A stretch of DNA of 64,000 nt from JAPPHA01 sp964291635 (GTDB lineage: Bacteria; Pseudomonadota; Alphaproteobacteria; Rhodobacterales; Rhodobacteraceae). The position numbers were made by a program, and so were the translations under genes. Positions 36,961-45,652 of this stretch are shown in pieces (the first letter of the stretch is position 1; each line of letters starts with the position of its first letter). The notes under the pieces were generated by a model. The model ran no database searches. It saw nothing but the letters and a program-made list of their open reading frames with translations, and had not been told where the DNA came from. Where the stretch lies: contig OZ219909.1 in the NCBI GenBank assembly GCA_964291635.2, positions 1 through 64,000 of the forward strand, in the 5' to 3' direction.

Positions 36961-36988
36961 CGCGAGAAGAAAGAACTTCTTTTTCGCG
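36961..36988. promoter_or_regulatory. Imperfect 13-2-13 inverted repeat upstream of the second tctC
   Basis: The 28 bases have arms that pair at 10 of 13 positions (CGCGA at the outer ends, GAAG-rich inside) around two central bases. They lie 76 bases upstream of tctC and downstream of the metallo-hydrolase gene on the same strand. This could be an operator for the transporter or a weak terminator of the preceding gene. Confidence 0.35.
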
Positions 36989-37146
36989 ATTGAAATTCGC
37001 CTTTTCACTGCAACCGGGCCGGATGCCGAAAACCCCTTGCGAAATGGAGGTTTCCGACGGCGCAAGCTGAGTAAAGCGGCGGATCGCCTGCCGGGGCACA
37101 TGCCGGTACGCAATCGGATTCTTTTGTCCGAACGACGCTTCCACCA

Positions 37147-38001
37147 TCAAAAGGTGATCACCGCCAGGTCACGTCCTACCGTCAGCGGCCCGTCCCAGGT
37201 CTGACGGACGAGCGCCTCGAACTCTTCCGGACCGGTTTCCGGATCGTCGCTCGGCGTGAAGTGCTGGACGACCAGGTGCCCGACACCGGCTGCCGCGGCG
37301 ATCCGTCCGACGTCATCGCCAGGGGTGTGCGCGGCGATCATGTGCGCCATCAGGTTCGGCTTGATCGCCTTGAGGCGTTCGCACATTCGCTCGGCTCCGG
37401 CGCGGTGCATGATCTCGTGAACCAACACGTCCGCCCCCCTGGCAAATTCCGCCAGCGGCGGGAAGTAGCAGGTGTCCGCCGAGAAGACGACGGTCTTTCC
37501 CGCCCCCCTGATCTTCAGCGCGAAGGTGTCGGTCAACGGCGGGTGAACCACGCGCAGGGCCTCGACCTCGACCAGGTCGTCCTTGAGAACGGCGCCTTCG
37601 CCGAACTCGGTGCAAACGAACATGTCCCGCGGGTCCTGCTGGCGTTCATCCGCGATGCGCATTTCGATATCGAATGACATCGCCGCAAAAAAACTGTCCA
37701 CGTGTTTCTGCAGTCCATTGGGCCCGAATATTTCGATCTTGCGCTTGGGCGAGGACACCCATGTCGTGTGCAAAAGCGGCCCGAGTTCGAGGCAGTGATC
37801 CGAATGCAGATGGGTCAGCAGGATCGTGCCGTAATCGGCGAGGGTGTATCCCGCTTCGACAAACTGCCGGGTTACCCCCATCCCGCAATCGACGATGTAC
37901 GGCCTGCCCGAGAATTCGACGACCGATGAAGACGGCCAGCTTGACCCGGTGGTCAGGCGCGGGCCGCCCTTGGTACCAAGTAGCGTAAGTTTGTCAGCCA
38001 C
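37147..38001 (-). CDS. Metallo-beta-lactamase-fold hydrolase (RNase Z/arylsulfatase-like)
   Basis: A 284-residue MBL-fold protein. The metal motif HLHSDH is at 64-69, with further ligands in FSADTCYFPP and in the C-terminal QHFTPSD. The layout resembles RNase Z and the AtsA-type arylsulfatases of this fold. The start is GTG 38001 with AAGGA upstream. It lies between the transporter and the aminotransferase/arylsulfotransferase genes and could hydrolyse an ester in the same pathway; true RNase Z function seems less likely in this context. Confidence 0.87.
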   Translation of the reverse strand: MADKLTLLGTKGGPRLTTGSSWPSSSVVEFSGRPYIVDCGMGVTRQFVEAGYTLADYGTILLTHLHSDHCLELGPLLHTTWVSSPKRKIEIFGPNGLQKHVDSFFAAMSFDIEMRIADERQQDPRDMFVCTEFGEGAVLKDDLVEVEALRVVHPPLTDTFALKIRGAGKTVVFSADTCYFPPLAEFARGADVLVHEIMHRAGAERMCERLKAIKPNLMAHMIAAHTPGDDVGRIAAAAGVGHLVVQHFTPSDDPETGPEEFEALVRQTWDGPLTVGRDLAVITF

Positions 38002-38050
38002 GGCAGAGTTCCTTGTCGCGAAATGCCGCTCGCCGGGCTATTGTCGTGTC

Positions 38051-38488
38051 ATGATCCTGGGGTTCCATCATGCCGGCGTGGCGACACCTGACATGGATCG
38101 GCTGTCGCATTTCTACGTAGACTTGTTCCATGGCCGTATTCTCGGGGAGTTTGCGTGGGACGACGGCGCCGTCGCCATGTCCGCGCGGCTGGGTCTCGCG
38201 AAAAGCGCCGGACGCCTGATGATGCTGGGATTTGGCGGAGCGCGCCTGGAACTGTTCCAGTTCGATCGGCCCGTAATCGCGATGCCCGACGTACCGCCTT
38301 CGGTCGCCAGGCCCGGTTTCAGCCATATCTGTTTCGAGGTTGACGATGTCCATGCCGAATACGCGCGCCTGTCGGATGCGGGAATGACGTTCCATGAAAA
38401 GCCGATGGCGATGCCAACGGGCGGCGTGTTCACGTACGGCCGGGACCCAGACGGGAATGTTGTCGAGCTCCTGCAGGCGCCGAAGTAA
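38051..38488 (+). CDS. VOC (glyoxalase/dioxygenase fold) protein
   Basis: A 145-residue single-domain vicinal-oxygen-chelate protein. It starts ILGFHHAGVATPDMDRLSHFYVDLFHG and ends DPDGNVVELLQ, giving the usual His and Glu metal ligands of glyoxalase-like proteins. The start at ATG 38051 is set by homology; no good ribosome binding site is visible. It is the only plus-strand gene in an otherwise minus-strand block. It is divergent from the MBL-fold gene with 49 bases between starts. Substrate unknown (lyase, epimerase or dioxygenase). Confidence 0.85.
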   Translation: MILGFHHAGVATPDMDRLSHFYVDLFHGRILGEFAWDDGAVAMSARLGLAKSAGRLMMLGFGGARLELFQFDRPVIAMPDVPPSVARPGFSHICFEVDDVHAEYARLSDAGMTFHEKPMAMPTGGVFTYGRDPDGNVVELLQAPK

Positions 38489-38492
38489 AGCG

Positions 38493-39479
38493 TCATCGGG
38501 ATGCCCCGTAGTCGACGGGCGTAGCGTGCCATCCGGCCCACCGCCGTTCCCAATAGGTGTTGTGAACCCGCGTCGAAATCGGCCCCGCCCCCTGGCAGAT
38601 CGGCTGGCCGTCCACGGTTGAAACCGGAAGGATCCCGCCTGCACTCGAGGTCAGGAATGCCTCGTCCGCGCTCATCAGATCGTCAACGGTCACGGTGCCG
38701 GCCACGACGTCCAGCCCGATTTCGCTGCAGAGTTCGCGCGCGGTCAGCCGCGTGATGCCTTCGAGACAGCCGGACTCGGGAGTCAGAACCCTGTTGCCGC
38801 GGACGACAAAGATGTTGGATCCCGGCGCTTCGGTGAGTACGTCCGAACCGTCCGTCATCACGCTCCACCCGGCCCCCGCCTCGCCCGCTTCCATCAGTGA
38901 CATGTTGAGGTCGAGGGAACAGAAATTCTTGGCGCGCGGGTCGACCGCGTCGGGTGGAATGCGAACGTAGTTTTCCGACACGTGGAGGTGGATTCCCCTC
39001 TGCCGGTCCGCGTCGTCCTTGATGAAAACATACGGGGTCACGAAAGCATAAAACCGGTTCTGGAACCGGTCCGAATGCAGGCGGTCGTCGGGACGCGGCA
39101 GATTGGCGCCGCGTGTCACCGCCCACCAGACATAGGCGTCCTTGAGCCCCGTGCGGGCTACCAGTTCATTCAGGAGCGCCCCTTCTTCTGCCTGGCTGAA
39201 CGGGTTGGTCAGCTTCATGCGTGCGCAAGATCGGGCGAACCGCTCCTGGTGGTCGGATAGGCGAAAGAACTGGCCGCGCCCGACCGATACGACGTCGTAG
39301 ACCGCATCCGCACGGACAAAGCCGAGGTCCGTGATCGGCACCCGGGCCTCACCGATCGGCACGAATCCGTCGATTATGTAGGCCGCACCGGCAGCCCAGT
39401 CGGGTTCGCGGTCCACCGGCGCGTGCGCGGGGTCGCGGGCCATGATATCCTGGACCGGCAGCGGGGAACGATCGGTCAC
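38493..39479 (-). CDS. Class IV aminotransferase (D-amino acid / branched-chain type)
   Basis: A 328-residue fold-type IV PLP enzyme. The Schiff-base lysine is Lys184 in RAKNFCSLDLNMSLMEA, and Glu217 in LTEAPGSNIFVV contacts the cofactor nitrogen; LEGITR closes the phosphate site. GTG 39479 overlaps the stop of the arylsulfotransferase gene by 4 nt (GTGA), so both are made together. It would transaminate an amino acid or amine; the branch (D-amino acid, branched-chain or (R)-amine type) is undecided. Confidence 0.88.
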   Translation of the reverse strand: MTDRSPLPVQDIMARDPAHAPVDREPDWAAGAAYIIDGFVPIGEARVPITDLGFVRADAVYDVVSVGRGQFFRLSDHQERFARSCARMKLTNPFSQAEEGALLNELVARTGLKDAYVWWAVTRGANLPRPDDRLHSDRFQNRFYAFVTPYVFIKDDADRQRGIHLHVSENYVRIPPDAVDPRAKNFCSLDLNMSLMEAGEAGAGWSVMTDGSDVLTEAPGSNIFVVRGNRVLTPESGCLEGITRLTARELCSEIGLDVVAGTVTVDDLMSADEAFLTSSAGGILPVSTVDGQPICQGAGPISTRVHNTYWERRWAGWHATPVDYGASR

Positions 39480-41143
39480 GTCGCGTTCTCCCGAACCGTT
39501 ACCAGGCCGTCGCCGAATTCGAGCGTGACTCCGGTGTGCTCGGGATAAAGGTCGTCAACCCGGACGCCCGAAAACACCTCCCAGTGGATGAGCTCGTTTT
39601 CATCGCGCACCGTCATGTCAAAGACGATATCCCGAATGTCCTTGCGACCGTATTCCAGGATGCGGGCATATGAAGGAAACTCGTCGACATAGCGCATCGA
39701 CCGGTCCGTTTCATCCATTCCGATATCATCCCGGCCATGGGGCATCGCGACAGAATGGATGACCAGCGCCGTATCGCTGTCCTCGAACCGGTGGGCATCG
39801 CCCATGGCCCAGGTGCGTTCCTTGATGTCCTCGTCGGTCAGTGCAGACGCCCAGACCTGTTCAACCGTCATGGTGTCCTCGTCCACGCGAAATTCGACCC
39901 CGCGGGAAAAGCTCTTGTGAAACGGAGTGCGCTCCTGGCCCGGGCGGGCACCGTAGACGCCATTGTCGAACAGCACGATCGTTCCCTCCGACGTGAGGCG
40001 CGGATTGTGCATGTGCCAGGGCCAGCGGAAGTTCTCTCCAACCGGCGTCAGCAGCTTTTTCCGCAGATCGGGCGACCAGTTCGTATGGTCGCCCAGTATC
40101 CAGACGATTTCGCCCGACTTGCGGTCGATCTTCAGGATGCAATCCTGAAGGCGCAGCGAGACCAGCACGGAGTCGTCGCGTTCGTCATAGGTCACACCGT
40201 TGCCGTGGGTCCAGTCGGCAGCGCCGGGAAAACCCCGCACGTGCCAATAGGCGTCGAACGCATCGTAGCCGATGCGGCAATTGTCGAGATGGTCGAAGCT
40301 GTCCCAGCTCCAGACGATGTCGCCGCCGGGAGTGAACTCGACCACCATGTCGCCCACGATTTCCCGTTTCCCCTCGCATTTTTCGGGTTCCCGGTCAGAA
40401 GAGGGCCAGTCCTTCACGTGCCTGGAATGTGCGCACAGCGCCAGGAAATTTCCGTTCGGCATCTGGTGCGGCTGGTGATGCAGGCTTCGGACATCGACGG
40501 GAATGCCGCCGTCCAGCGCGCCCTGCGGGCGCTTCGCGGCATACCATGCGCGGACCGTGTCGCCGGCGACGTCGATTTCACGCGAGCAGAAATCGGTATC
40601 GTGAACGAAAAGATTGCCGTTGATCAGCCGTTCGATCCCTGCTGCCCGGCGATCAAGTTTGCGCATCCAGCGCATCCGTCCCCGGTTGTCGATCGCGAGC
40701 AGCATGCCCCAGTGGACAAACCATCGCCTCTGCGCTTCGGTCACGTCCGTAATGCGCCCGAACGCGCGGCGGCGGATGGTCATGAAGGTAAAGCGCCCCG
40801 ACATCCGGTCAGGCTGGCTGATGCGTGTCTGGAGCGGCGGCATGTCCAGCGGCGAGGTCGGCACATCCCTTGGTTCGTGCAGGATGGGATCCTGCCATGT
40901 CGCGGCCCCGTCGGGACCAACGGCCTGAACCGAGATCGAGGCGGTTCCTTCCGGGTGAAACCCCAGGAGCAGGTATGTTCCGTCCTTCACCGGGAACCTG
41001 ATCGTCCACACATCCTGATTCTGTTCGATGCGGACCCGCAGCTCACTTGCACCGGAAGTTTTCGCCAGCAGGCGAGCGACCAGCGGAGCACGCTCCGGGC
41101 CGTGTTCGACAGTCGGTTCAGACTGGAACTGCGGCAGCGCCAT
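39476..41143 (-). CDS. Arylsulfotransferase (AssT) family protein without signal peptide
   Basis: A 555-residue beta-propeller protein of the arylsulfotransferase family, which moves sulfate between phenolic esters through a histidine intermediate. Family blocks with histidines are LHHQPHQMPNGNFLAL, DWTHGNGVTYDERDD and WPWHMHNPRL. Known bacterial AssT enzymes are periplasmic, but this one starts MALPQFQSEP without a signal sequence, so it appears cytoplasmic. GGGGAGG precedes the ATG. It overlaps the class IV aminotransferase by 4 nt. A role in handling sulfated aromatic or amino compounds is plausible but unproven. Confidence 0.85.
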   Translation of the reverse strand: MALPQFQSEPTVEHGPERAPLVARLLAKTSGASELRVRIEQNQDVWTIRFPVKDGTYLLLGFHPEGTASISVQAVGPDGAATWQDPILHEPRDVPTSPLDMPPLQTRISQPDRMSGRFTFMTIRRRAFGRITDVTEAQRRWFVHWGMLLAIDNRGRMRWMRKLDRRAAGIERLINGNLFVHDTDFCSREIDVAGDTVRAWYAAKRPQGALDGGIPVDVRSLHHQPHQMPNGNFLALCAHSRHVKDWPSSDREPEKCEGKREIVGDMVVEFTPGGDIVWSWDSFDHLDNCRIGYDAFDAYWHVRGFPGAADWTHGNGVTYDERDDSVLVSLRLQDCILKIDRKSGEIVWILGDHTNWSPDLRKKLLTPVGENFRWPWHMHNPRLTSEGTIVLFDNGVYGARPGQERTPFHKSFSRGVEFRVDEDTMTVEQVWASALTDEDIKERTWAMGDAHRFEDSDTALVIHSVAMPHGRDDIGMDETDRSMRYVDEFPSYARILEYGRKDIRDIVFDMTVRDENELIHWEVFSGVRVDDLYPEHTGVTLEFGDGLVTVRENAT

Positions 41144-41205
41144 GACGAGACCTCCCCGGGGCCACTATGCAAGGGACAAGCCGCAGGAGAAAGACCGGAT
41201 TGCTT

Positions 41206-42168
41206 TCAGCTGGTAGAAGTATCGCTACCGTCGGCTGCGCTCCAGTCCGGTGTCTCCCAGGCGACGTCACCCGACCTGACCAGGTCGTCGACGATCTCGA
41301 CGATGAGCGCGCGTATGTTGCGTTCGGCCTCCGTCATCATCTCCACGCGCGGCCCGGCGAGGTGAATCGTCCGGTTGAATTCGGGCAAATCGATGGTTCT
41401 GTGCTCGGCTAGGCCAGCCGCGATCTCGGCATTGAACTGCGCGATTGGCGCCACGCAGAACCGCCTCCCGCGAACGAGGTATTCGCGCCTGATGTTGATC
41501 GAGGAGCATTCGATCAGGTCGGCCCACTTCGATCGCGTGCGCTTGAATCCCCGTTCGAGCCGTTCGCGCGCCCAGATCGATCGGACGTCCAGGACGACCG
41601 GAAGGCTTGCCAATGTCTCGACAGGCACCCGCTCCGGCAGGGATGCGCAGAGGCTGGGCGGGCCGATGAGGCACAGGCGTTCGTTGTAAACCGGCAGGCT
41701 TTCGAAGTTGTCGGTATCTATGTCGCTCTGGAAAAAGGCAAAATCGCACTCCCCGGCCTCCCAGAGCCGTTCCAGATCGGCCGGGAAGCCCTGGTTGAAC
41801 AGCAACGTGATGCCCGGATGCCGGTCAAACCCGACCTCCATCAGGCGGGGCACCAATACCCTGCTGAGAGAAGGTGTCACGCCAATTCGAATGGTCCCCT
41901 CGCTGGAATTCCGATGCCGCGACAACTCGCGCTCGGTCCTCTCGACCGCGGCCAGGATGTCTTCCGCGCGACGATGCAGGACTTTGCCGACAGACGTCAG
42001 GCGCATGCCGCGCGAGTGGCGGGTCAAGAGCTTGAGCCCGAGCTCTGCTTCCAGCTTTCTCAATTGCTGGCCAATCGCGGGCTGGGTCACGTTCAGCGCT
42101 CCGCTCGCCGCCGTCAGGCTTTCGTGCTTGGCCACTGCACAAAAGTATTTCAACTGTCGGAAATCCAT
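41206..42168 (-). CDS. LysR-family transcriptional regulator
   Basis: A 320-residue LysR protein. The N-terminal winged helix-turn-helix (FRQLKYFCAVAKHESLTAAS, then QPAIGQQLRKLEAELG) is followed by a C-terminal inducer-binding domain. ATG 42168 has GGAGAGG upstream; a TTG at 42177 is less likely. It lies 62 bases before the arylsulfotransferase gene on the same strand and is divergent from the monooxygenase operon, so it may regulate either. LysR proteins usually control the divergent neighbour. Confidence 0.92.
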   Translation of the reverse strand: MDFRQLKYFCAVAKHESLTAASGALNVTQPAIGQQLRKLEAELGLKLLTRHSRGMRLTSVGKVLHRRAEDILAAVERTERELSRHRNSSEGTIRIGVTPSLSRVLVPRLMEVGFDRHPGITLLFNQGFPADLERLWEAGECDFAFFQSDIDTDNFESLPVYNERLCLIGPPSLCASLPERVPVETLASLPVVLDVRSIWARERLERGFKRTRSKWADLIECSSINIRREYLVRGRRFCVAPIAQFNAEIAAGLAEHRTIDLPEFNRTIHLAGPRVEMMTEAERNIRALIVEIVDDLVRSGDVAWETPDWSAADGSDTSTS

Positions 42169-42292
42169 GGGCCCCAACCTCTCCAGGCTCCGCCCGGGAT
42201 AATAGTCGCGCTTTCCTCACCTGTAAATCGAAGGCTATTGTCGCGGCGGACGCGTGCGCTGTAGTCTTGCGCGCCGAAAGGGAAGACCGCAA

Positions 42293-42583
42293 ATGACCGA
42301 TCAAGTTTCGAATCTGCAGCCTGACGGTACCCTGCTGGTCGAGATGTCCCGGCGCAAGCTCGCGTTCCGGAATTCCGACGAACATCGGTTCCGAGACGTC
42401 TACCCCGGGCGAACTCGTGGGCAGGTGCACCTGTCAGACGGGCAGGAGACCGCCGTTTTCGACATATGTGTGCATCGGGGTGACGGGGACCAGCTTGCCT
42501 CGAGCCACTGCGGCCAGGGGCACGGCCCGGCCAAGGGCGGGAATCGGATTTCCGCTGTCGGGCTGGACATCCGTGTCGTCTAA
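42293..42583 (+). CDS. Small orphan protein, 96 residues
   Basis: Not recognised. It starts MTDQVSNLQPDG and contains ETAVFDICVHRGDGDQLASSHCGQGHG, with two cysteines and several histidines in the C-terminal half. No signal peptide or membrane segment. AAGGGAAG lies upstream of the ATG at 42293. It is the first gene of the operon divergent from the LysR gene and 36 nt from the FAD monooxygenase. It might be an accessory subunit, but that is only positional. Confidence 0.6.
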   Translation: MTDQVSNLQPDGTLLVEMSRRKLAFRNSDEHRFRDVYPGRTRGQVHLSDGQETAVFDICVHRGDGDQLASSHCGQGHGPAKGGNRISAVGLDIRVV

Positions 42584-42619
42584 CGCGCGTGACGGGGAAG
42601 AAAACGGGAGCCAGGAAAC

Positions 42620-44191
42620 ATGAGCCAGGTTGTGATCATCGGTGGCGGGCCTGTCGGTCTGGGCCTGTCCATCGACCTGGCCCGGAAAGGGGTGACCAGC
42701 ACGGTCCTCGAGCGCACCGGGATGGTTCACCACATCCCCAAGGGCCAGAACCTGACCCAGCGCACTGGTGAGCACTTTCGGGCCTGGGGGATCTCCGACC
42801 AGGTGCGCGCGGCCAGCCCCGTGCCCCCGGAATTCGGCAATGCCGGGATCGTCTGCTACGGGCGACTGTTGGGCGAATACCACTACGACTGGTTCCAGCG
42901 CTCTCGCGTTCGGGCCTACTATTTCGCCGATAACGAGCGCCTGCCTCAGTACAATCTCGAACGTATCTTGCGTGACCGGGTGGCCGATTTTGGCGAGATC
43001 ACCTTTATCGAGGGCGCGCGGGTCACGGATGTTTCGCAAGTGGAGGATGGCGTCACCGTTGCGTACCGGATGGAAGACGGCGCCGATCACGCGGTGAGCG
43101 CGGCCTGCGCCGTGGGGTGTGACGGCGCGCGGTCGCTAACGCGCGACCGCGCCGGCATCGAGAGCGAGGTCGACCACGAGGGCCCGCTCATGGCGCTTTT
43201 GGTGTTCCGGTCTCGGGAATTGCACGACTTGCTGGAACGCTATCCCGGCAAGTCCATTTTCAACGTCATGAACCCGGACATGGACGGCTACTGGCAGTTC
43301 CTTGGCCGGGTGGACCTGGATGGCGGGTGGTTCTTTCACTCGCCGGTCCCGGCGGGCACAACGCACGACAATTTCGATTTCAAGGCTTTCCTGTACCGGA
43401 TGGCCGGCGCCGAATTCGCACTGGAATTCGAGCATATCGGGTTCTGGGACCTCAGGATCTCGCACGCAAGAGACTATCGCAACGGCCGTGTCTTCATCGC
43501 CGGGGACGCCTGTCACAGCCATCCGCCCTATGGCGGCTACGGAGTCAACACCGGGTTCGAGGACGTGCGGAATCTCGGCTGGAAGCTCGACGCGGCATTC
43601 AAGGGATGGGCTGGCGATGCGCTGTTGGACAGCTACAGCGCGGAGCGGCACCCGGTGTTCAAGTCCGTGAGTACGGATTTCATCGGTCGAATGATCGAGG
43701 ATTTCCGCTGCTTCACGCGGGAATTTGCCCCCGAAAGGGACAAGGCCGCGTTCGAGGCCGCCTGGCGGAGGCGCGCCGGCGCCGGTGATGGGGACGTGAC
43801 CGGGTTCCTGCCGAATTACGCGGGTTCTCCGATCGTGGCCGGGTTGGTTGGTGCGCGATCAGGGGCCAAGGGGTCGCACCGCTTTGCGGCAGAGGCCGGG
43901 TATCACCTCGCCCCACAGAAACTGCCGGACGGACGCGACCTCTGGGACGCGTTGGGTCCGGGGTTCACCTTGATGAACCTCGGGGAGGACAGAACGGTTT
44001 CGATGCGTTTTGCGGAAGCTGCCCGGGTGCGAAACGTACCGTTGCGTGTGTTGAATTCACCCGACGACGGACTACGAAGGGCGTATGAATGCGCGACGAT
44101 TCTTGTCCGGCCGGACCTGTTCGTCGCCTTTGCCGGGGACGGGTCAAGTGCGGATGCCGACGCGATCGTGGCCCGCGCGATCGGTGCCTGA
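42620..44191 (+). CDS. FAD-dependent aromatic monooxygenase (PheA/TfdB family)
   Basis: A 523-residue class A flavoprotein hydroxylase. FAD motifs appear in order: IIGGGPVGLGLSIDLA at the N-terminus, the DG motif VGCDGARS near 168, and GDACHSHPPYGGYGVNTGFEDV near 297. A C-terminal thioredoxin-like domain of the phenol hydroxylase kind follows. It would hydroxylate a phenolic or similar ring using NAD(P)H and O2. The operon continues with an aldehyde dehydrogenase and an iron alcohol dehydrogenase (maleylacetate reductase superfamily), fitting aromatic degradation. Confidence 0.9.
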   Translation: MSQVVIIGGGPVGLGLSIDLARKGVTSTVLERTGMVHHIPKGQNLTQRTGEHFRAWGISDQVRAASPVPPEFGNAGIVCYGRLLGEYHYDWFQRSRVRAYYFADNERLPQYNLERILRDRVADFGEITFIEGARVTDVSQVEDGVTVAYRMEDGADHAVSAACAVGCDGARSLTRDRAGIESEVDHEGPLMALLVFRSRELHDLLERYPGKSIFNVMNPDMDGYWQFLGRVDLDGGWFFHSPVPAGTTHDNFDFKAFLYRMAGAEFALEFEHIGFWDLRISHARDYRNGRVFIAGDACHSHPPYGGYGVNTGFEDVRNLGWKLDAAFKGWAGDALLDSYSAERHPVFKSVSTDFIGRMIEDFRCFTREFAPERDKAAFEAAWRRRAGAGDGDVTGFLPNYAGSPIVAGLVGARSGAKGSHRFAAEAGYHLAPQKLPDGRDLWDALGPGFTLMNLGEDRTVSMRFAEAARVRNVPLRVLNSPDDGLRRAYECATILVRPDLFVAFAGDGSSADADAIVARAIGA

Positions 44192-44203
44192 GGAGAATTG
44201 TTC

Positions 44204-45652
44204 ATGACCGACACGAGGGGTTGCCACTACATTGCGGGCACCTGGCTGGCCGATGCGCCCAACGGGGTGATCGGGGTCGAAAACCCGTCGGAAGGGACGG
44301 TATTTGCCGAAGCCCCCAACGGGTCCCGCGAACTGGCCGGGCAGGCGGTGATGGCGGCGCGGGAAGCCTTTGAGTCGAGCGCTTGGGCGAGTGAGCCGCG
44401 CCTGCGGTCGGCAGTGCTGCTGGAATTCGCCGATGTCCTGGAAGCGCGAGCCGATGAAATCGCCGACCTGATGTCACGTGAAAACGGCAAGGTCCTGGGA
44501 CAGGCGCGGCACGAGGTGGCCGCCGGGTACGGCGAGGCACGATACTACGCCGGCGTCGCACGAAACGTTTTCGGGAGAACGTTCGAAAGCGCCACGGGCA
44601 GGATGAGCCTCATGACGCGCGAGCCCTCGGGCGTCGTCTCCGTCATCGTGCCGTGGAACGCGCCGGTTACCCTGCTCGTGCGTTCGGTTGCCCCCGCGCT
44701 GGCGGCCGGCTGCACCGTCGTGGTTAAACCTGCCCCCCAGACGCCATTGACCAATGCCGCCGTCATGGCCTGCTTCGACGCCGTGACGTCGCTGCCGAAG
44801 GGTGTTGTCAATTCGGTCAACGAATGCGGGACAGAGGTTGGCGCCGTTCTTTCCACGCACCCGGAAATCGACGTCATCTCCTTCACCGGCTCGTCACGGA
44901 CCGGCAAGATCATCATGGCCAATGCGGCCGACACCATCAAGCATGTCTCGCTCGAGCTCGGCGGCAAGGCGCCGGCGATCGTCTTTGGCAGCGCGGATAC
45001 CGACAGGGCGGTGGCCGAGATCAAACGCGGTTCGCTGGCACTCAACGGGCAGATGTGCACCTGTGTCAGCAGGGTGCTGGCGCAGGATGATGTCTATGAC
45101 GAGGTGAAGGCGCGGCTGCGCGATGCCTATGAGGAAACCACGGTCGGCGATGCGCGCACGGCCGGCGTCGAACTGGGCCCGGTCATCGACAAACCCAACC
45201 AGGAGCGCCTGCTGAAGATCATCGAACGGGCCGGCGACGAGGCAAACCTGGTCGTGCGCGGTACGGCGGGCGGGAACGACCTGTCGCGGGGTTATTTCGT
45301 GACCCCATCCATGTTCGAGATCGATGATGTTACCCACGACCTCGTGCAGGACGAACTGTTCGGCCCGATCGTCTCGATCGAACGGTTCGGCGACGAAACG
45401 GAGGCGATCGAGAAAGCCAACGCCACGCGTTACGGGCTGGCGGCGTCCATCCATACCAATGACCTCGGCGTATCGATGCGTACCAGCCGCAAGCTGAAAT
45501 TCGGCACGGTCTGGCTGAACAGCCACAACCGCCTTTTGGCGGAGGTCGAAACCGGCGGATACCGTGAAAGCGGGATCGGGCGGCTGCACGGGGTCGAGGC
45601 GATGAATGATTTCCTCGAAACCAAGCACATTTATTTCGAGGTCGAAGGCTGA
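44204..45652 (+). CDS. Aldehyde dehydrogenase
   Basis: A 482-residue aldehyde dehydrogenase with nucleophile Cys285 (NGQMCTC), general base Glu251 (LELGGKAP), PWNAP and FTGSSRTG. AGGAG at 44191-44195 fits the ATG at 44204; an in-frame TTG at 44198 is too close to it. Its stop overlaps the following start by one base (TGATG). It probably oxidises a semialdehyde or aromatic aldehyde made in this operon. Confidence 0.9.
   Translation: MTDTRGCHYIAGTWLADAPNGVIGVENPSEGTVFAEAPNGSRELAGQAVMAAREAFESSAWASEPRLRSAVLLEFADVLEARADEIADLMSRENGKVLGQARHEVAAGYGEARYYAGVARNVFGRTFESATGRMSLMTREPSGVVSVIVPWNAPVTLLVRSVAPALAAGCTVVVKPAPQTPLTNAAVMACFDAVTSLPKGVVNSVNECGTEVGAVLSTHPEIDVISFTGSSRTGKIIMANAADTIKHVSLELGGKAPAIVFGSADTDRAVAEIKRGSLALNGQMCTCVSRVLAQDDVYDEVKARLRDAYEETTVGDARTAGVELGPVIDKPNQERLLKIIERAGDEANLVVRGTAGGNDLSRGYFVTPSMFEIDDVTHDLVQDELFGPIVSIERFGDETEAIEKANATRYGLAASIHTNDLGVSMRTSRKLKFGTVWLNSHNRLLAEVETGGYRESGIGRLHGVEAMNDFLETKHIYFEVEG

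Noticed and set aside
39737..41365. A 542-residue plus-strand frame opposite the arylsulfotransferase gene
   Set aside because: Antisense to a motif-supported gene, extends into the LysR gene, no recognisable domain.
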